A program made the position numbers and the translations under genes. The notes beneath the pieces are model-generated. The model saw only the letters and a program-made list of their open reading frames with translations. It was not told the DNA's origin and did not search any database. Source: Spirulina sp. CCY15215 (lineage in GTDB: Bacteria > Cyanobacteriota > Cyanobacteriia > Cyanobacteriales > Spirulinaceae). From it: a DNA stretch of 38,628 bases. Below are positions 35,049 to 38,628 of the stretch, piece after piece. Location of the stretch: assembly GCF_016888125.1 (NCBI RefSeq), contig NZ_JACSWA010000325.1:1-38628 (forward strand), in the 5' to 3' direction. The stretch's first letter is position 1. Each line of letters opens with the position of its first letter.

Positions 35049-35957
35049 ATGTTAGAATCTCGCGGACATCTGCTGACTGAGCAGATCAACCCCAACTCGC
35101 AAAACTTAGATCGTCTCACCAGCTTGGAGTTGGTGGATTTATTTAACCAAGAAGATCGCAAAAATTTGCAGGCGATCGCCGCAGCTAGAAGCGAATTGGC
35201 AAAGGCGATCGATCTCACTGCCGCATCTCTCTCTCGAGGGGGGCGCTTATTTTACGTGGGAGCAGGGACGAGCGGGCGTTTAGGGGTCTTGGATGCGGCG
35301 GAATGTCCCCCCACCTTCTGCACCCCTCCCGAACTCGTACAGGGCATTCTCGCAGGGGGAGCGCCCGCTTTGTTAAAGAGTTCCGAGGCTTTGGAAGATC
35401 GCAGGGAGGATGGAGCCCAAGAAATTTCTCAAAAAGAAGTCACAGCAGTAGATGTAGTTTTGGGCATTACAGCAGGAGGAACCACTCCTTTTGTGCATGG
35501 GGCGATCGCGGAAGCGAAGAAACGAGGTGCAACAACGATTTTTCTTGCTTGCGTGCCTGCATCCCAGTTCAAAATTGATGTAGATGTAGATTTACGCTTA
35601 TTGGTGGGACCGGAAATATTAGCAGGATCGACCCGTTTGAAGGCAGGAACCGTGACGAAAATGGCCTTGAATATTCTTTCGACATCGGTAATGGTTAAAC
35701 TGGGGAAAACCTACGGAAATCGCATGATTGATGTTTCCGTCACCAATCAAAAACTACGCGATCGCGCCCTTCGTATTCTTCAAGACCTTGCGGATCTCGA
35801 TCGCGAGGAAGCAGGCAAACTTTTAGATCGCAGCGGCCAAAAAGTTAAACTCGCATTATTAATGCACTGGGGAGGAGTTAGCCTTGAAGAAGGGAATCAA
35901 TGGTTGGAAGAAGCGCGAGGGAATCTCAGAACCGCGTTAGAATTAGCAAACCAATAG
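35049..35957 (+). CDS. murQ: N-acetylmuramic acid 6-phosphate etherase
   Basis: MurQ cleaves the lactyl ether of MurNAc-6-phosphate to give GlcNAc-6-phosphate in cell-wall recycling. It is a cytoplasmic SIS-domain enzyme of 302 residues. Motifs: the sugar-phosphate isomerase region RLFYVGAGTSGRLGVLDAAE followed by CPPTF, LGITAGGTTPFVHGA, and VGPEILAGSTRLKAGTVTKM. The ATG at 35049 (MLESRGHLLTEQ) was preferred to a TTG at 35010 that lies inside the preceding gene. Adjacent to a VanX-type dipeptidase, it forms a possible cell-wall recycling group. Confidence 0.93.
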   Translation: MLESRGHLLTEQINPNSQNLDRLTSLELVDLFNQEDRKNLQAIAAARSELAKAIDLTAASLSRGGRLFYVGAGTSGRLGVLDAAECPPTFCTPPELVQGILAGGAPALLKSSEALEDRREDGAQEISQKEVTAVDVVLGITAGGTTPFVHGAIAEAKKRGATTIFLACVPASQFKIDVDVDLRLLVGPEILAGSTRLKAGTVTKMALNILSTSVMVKLGKTYGNRMIDVSVTNQKLRDRALRILQDLADLDREEAGKLLDRSGQKVKLALLMHWGGVSLEEGNQWLEEARGNLRTALELANQ

Positions 35958-36013
35958 CCTGTCTCTAGTCTCTTTTGAGAGGAGAACTAACTAATTATTA
36001 CCTATCACTCAAA

Positions 36014-37537
36014 ATGTCAAATCCCTCAGAATTTGTCTCGACTTTTGCGATCGTTCTTGTTGCCCTTGGCTTCCTAGTTTGGGGGTATAATCGCGCTAAA
36101 CCCTTTGGAAAATTAGGTATTCTCGCTTGGCTGCAATCGGTTGTTTTGATTGCTCCCTGGTTACTTTTCTTTGGCTTAGTTGCCTTGGGAATTTTTATCA
36201 ATATCATTGGCCTTATTTTTCTTTTTGTGGCTTCTTCGGGGGTCTATATTTATTTAGGCAATCGTTTGCGATCGGAGGGACAAGATGCCATTTTACGCGA
36301 TCGCGCTGCCCAAAGAATTGCCCAACAACAAGAACAAGAGAATTTAACGAAAAGTGTCGTCTCTTCGGATACAGATGGTGGCGATCGCCTTGAAAATAAT
36401 ACAACAGAGGAAATTTTTCCTATTCCTGCTGAAGATTTACAGCAAATTAAAGGTATTTTTTCCCTCGACACATTTTTTGCCACGGAAACAATTTCTTATC
36501 AAGAAGGGGCTATTTTTAAAGGGAATCTGCGGGGAGAAACTGAGGCAGTTTATGCCAGTCTTTCCCAGAAATTAGAAAGTTTATTAGGGGAAAAATACCG
36601 TCTCTTTTTAGTAGAAAGTCCTGAAGGGAAGCCCGTTGTTATTGTTCTTCCCAGTGCCAACGATCCCCAACCTTCAACCCTTGCTCAGAAAAATTTAGCC
36701 CTAGTTTTATTCGTTGCGGCGATCGCCACCACTTTAGAGGCTTCTGCCTTATTATTAGGATTTGACTGGTTTTCACAACTAGGTCGTTATGGTGAGGCTT
36801 TACCTATTGCTCTGGGATTATGGTTGATTTTAGCTGCTCACGAATTCGGTCATTGGTTCTATGCTAAACGCTACAATATTCGCCTCAGTTTACCCTATTT
36901 AATTCCCAGTTGGCAAATTGGTTCTTTTGGTAGCATTACTCGTTTTGAGTCCCTGATTCCCCATCGTACAGCCTTATTTGATGTTGCCTTAGCGGGACCC
37001 GCGATCGGGGGTTTAGTGTCATTTTTCTTGCTGGCGATCGGTTTAATTCTTTCTCATCCTGGCAGTTTATTTCAGATTCCCATCGAGTTTTTACAAGGTT
37101 CTATTTTGGTGGGAACTTTGGCCAAAGTTCTTTTAGGTTCGACTTTGGAAGGAAGTATTATTGATGTTCATCCTTTGATGATTGTGGGTTGGCTGGGACT
37201 GGTGATTAATGCGCTAAATTTAATGCCCGCAGGACAATTAGATGGGGGACGTATTGTACAAGCAATTTATGGCAGAAAAACTGCCCGCAGAACAACTATT
37301 GCAACTTTGGTTATTTTGGGTTTAGTGGTTATTTTTAATCCCGCTAATCCGATTCCTTTATATTGGGGTATTTTGATTCTATTCTTACAACGAGATTTAG
37401 AACGTCCCAGTTTGAATGAATTATCGGAACCGGATGATACTCGGGCTGCTTTAGGTTTATTGGCCTTATTTTTAATGTTAGCCACTCTGATCCCTTTGAG
37501 TCCTGGTTTAGCCGGACAATTAGGAATTGGAGGATAG
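36014..37537 (+). CDS. Site-2 protease (M50), EGY-like
   Basis: This 507-residue intramembrane zinc protease is related to the plant chloroplast EGY proteins. It has N-terminal membrane segments (about 10-85), a charged stromal/cytoplasmic region (about 90-220), then a membrane core with HEFGH (276-280) and the NLMPAGQLDGG motif (402-412) supplying the third zinc ligand. Such proteases release regulators or clear membrane proteins; the substrate is unknown. The ATG at 36014 (MSNPSEF) was chosen over a TTG at 35975. The 3' end overlaps that of the convergent DUF3153 gene by 18 nt. Confidence 0.9.
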   Translation: MSNPSEFVSTFAIVLVALGFLVWGYNRAKPFGKLGILAWLQSVVLIAPWLLFFGLVALGIFINIIGLIFLFVASSGVYIYLGNRLRSEGQDAILRDRAAQRIAQQQEQENLTKSVVSSDTDGGDRLENNTTEEIFPIPAEDLQQIKGIFSLDTFFATETISYQEGAIFKGNLRGETEAVYASLSQKLESLLGEKYRLFLVESPEGKPVVIVLPSANDPQPSTLAQKNLALVLFVAAIATTLEASALLLGFDWFSQLGRYGEALPIALGLWLILAAHEFGHWFYAKRYNIRLSLPYLIPSWQIGSFGSITRFESLIPHRTALFDVALAGPAIGGLVSFFLLAIGLILSHPGSLFQIPIEFLQGSILVGTLAKVLLGSTLEGSIIDVHPLMIVGWLGLVINALNLMPAGQLDGGRIVQAIYGRKTARRTTIATLVILGLVVIFNPANPIPLYWGILILFLQRDLERPSLNELSEPDDTRAALGLLALFLMLATLIPLSPGLAGQLGIGG

Positions 37538-38287
37538 AGTATTTGCTGGCCAATATTTTTCTTTGAGGTAGTTTCCTGCGATCGCCAACAACACGATCGC
37601 CACAAACCCCATCCCTAAATAACTGGGTAGCCAATAAACCACTTCAATATGATTGATTTCCCCTGCTTGTAGGGTCCAGATGGAACGATCGCCTTTTTTT
37701 CGCACAGGGGGGGAGATACCGTCAGGAGTACGAACTAAATATCTTGCACCCCAAGGGGTTGAGAGAGCAAATTCGATATCGATGGGAAAACCAGACTCGA
37801 GGGAAATGGGACTGCGATCGCCTAAAACTTCTAAGCCGCGCAAATCTACCGCCAAACTGAGGCGATCGCGCTCGAGTAAGATAAAGTTACTTTGCTTCAT
37901 CTCCATAGTTGAAACAATCTGTACTGCGTCGAGGGTACTGGTTTGCGCCAAGGGTACGATCGCCTGTTCCGTCGGGTTAAAAAACTGGTTAAACTTGGAA
38001 ACTAAATCCTTGCCATTATTGAAAGGAATTGTAACAAGGAGTTCGTCATCAGCCAGATATTTACTTTTCCCTTTTAATTTTTTGGCTCGATCTTCCACGG
38101 TTTTGAGCCAGCGAGAGGCTTCTGGGGGATTAAACCGCGTCAGTTGTTCCCCCAATTTAACGTGCTGGGAAATGGTGCCGCCATTTTGACCTTGCACTGT
38201 CACCCCTACATCGTAGCGAATGCAGCCGGATAAAAAGAGCGCTGAAACCACCAAAAAGGCGATCGTCAGCCAGCGAGATAGCCGCAT
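37520..38287 (-). CDS. DUF3153 lipoprotein
   Basis: With the ATG at 38285-38287 the protein has 255 residues and begins MRLSRWLTIAFLVVSALFLSGC, a lipoprotein signal peptide with lipobox LSGC. A domain of DUF3153 type follows (IRYDVGVTVQGQNGGTISQH, NGKDLVSKFNQFFNP, and a C-terminal membrane helix at about 225-245). The lipid anchor and C-terminal helix place it in the thylakoid or plasma membrane. Function unknown; the family is cyanobacterial. A longer frame to 38461 is not supported because the lipoprotein signal would become internal. Confidence 0.82.
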   Translation of the reverse strand: MRLSRWLTIAFLVVSALFLSGCIRYDVGVTVQGQNGGTISQHVKLGEQLTRFNPPEASRWLKTVEDRAKKLKGKSKYLADDELLVTIPFNNGKDLVSKFNQFFNPTEQAIVPLAQTSTLDAVQIVSTMEMKQSNFILLERDRLSLAVDLRGLEVLGDRSPISLESGFPIDIEFALSTPWGARYLVRTPDGISPPVRKKGDRSIWTLQAGEINHIEVVYWLPSYLGMGFVAIVLLAIAGNYLKEKYWPANTLSSNS

Positions 38288-38532
38288 ACCTCTAAAGACG
38301 CTAGATTTAGATTTAACTTTAGATTTAACGTTTCTGAAGCCTCGTTGCCTGTATCCCAAACCCATCTGGCAAACTTCCTCCACAATTGCACCTACCCTCC
38401 TTATCCTACAGGAGATGGGGAGCATTTCTCTTTCTCTGGAAACTGTTGCTCTTGGGTGCAAAATTAGTTATATTCTGTTACAAAGTTTTAAAAAAATCCA
38501 CCAGTACCCGTTTTTAGGATAGCGATCGCAGT

Positions 38533-38566
38533 CGTCAGGAACCTCAGCCTAAAGGCGTGAGGCTTG
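38533..38566 (-). mobile_element. Probable right-end hairpin of an IS200/IS605-type element entering from the right
   Basis: CCTCA-GCC at 38542-38549 pairs with GGC-TGAGG at 38554-38562 (one bulged G, TAAA loop). On the minus strand the context is TTCAAGCCTCACGCC, hairpin, then GAGGTTCCTGAC. This resembles the 3' end of IS200/IS605 elements and of the TnpB guide RNA, so the guide region would start near 38537. The tnpB gene itself, if present, lies beyond the window. The last about 60 bases show a further small inverted repeat (AGTAC-CCCGC-GTACT) and no gene. Confidence 0.4.
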
Positions 38567-38628
38567 AAAGAGAAATCTGACAAGCCATTCTGACCAGACT
38601 CAGTACCCCGCGTACTACGTTATTTGGG

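Overview
The window is chromosomal DNA from a cyanobacterium, probably filamentous. The octamer GCGATCGC (the HIP1 repeat of cyanobacteria) recurs in most genes and spacers. The gene content is also cyanobacterial: Gun4, RbcR, an SLH-domain iron-type porin, DUF3110, DUF3153, an NnrU/Z-ISO protein and several Uma2 (DUF820) genes. I see no rRNA, tRNA, CRISPR array or complete insertion sequence.

Layout. At 309-3060 lies an AT-rich, HIP1-free two-gene cassette, a large P-loop GTPase-like protein overlapping a PD-(D/E)XK nuclease-like protein; it is a candidate defence module. At 3299-6966 are an unusually long ClpB disaggregase and a DUF554 membrane protein that overlaps it. At 7036-9204 is a toxin-antitoxin patch: a TPR-like gene, a ParD antitoxin whose ParE toxin has been internally deleted, and an intact DUF433-DUF5615 pair flanked by HIP1-bounded direct repeats. 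Scrambled copies of pieces of all three (75, 99 and 30 nt) lie within the patch. An SLH porin follows at 9262-11385, then an AlkB dioxygenase with a methyltransferase-like partner (11530-13114), an aminoglycoside-phosphotransferase/P-loop-kinase fusion and a Uma2 gene (13669-15869). After these come prfB with a textbook programmed +1 frameshift site (15889-16999) and a large DUF4347/beta-helix/DUF4114 surface protein (17122-20058).

The next part is mostly core metabolism: DUF58, RbcR, NnrU/Z-ISO, a thioredoxin-like protein and NADP isocitrate dehydrogenase (20491-25805). At 26347-29031 is a compact signalling operon: a TPR protein, a TPR-histidine kinase, and a response regulator whose output is an AlbA_2 (Schlafen-type) domain behind a DUF5678-like linker. 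A decayed Uma2 gene and a duplicated fragment of the icd 5' region separate it from a NarL-type regulator, an rfaE2-like nucleotidyltransferase and gun4 (29803-31807). The right part holds a third Uma2 gene, a phytol-kinase-like protein, yidD, a VanX-type dipeptidase, DUF3110, murQ, a site-2 protease and a DUF3153 lipoprotein. The last bases look like the right end of an IS200/IS605-type element entering from outside the window.

Themes. Two loci may be undescribed systems: the GTPase/nuclease pair and the TPR-kinase/REC-AlbA_2 pair. Several small local duplications (toxin-antitoxin mosaic, icd leader, DUF4114 tail) show active rearrangement between otherwise ordinary genes. All functional assignments rest on motif recognition by eye; no database search was possible.
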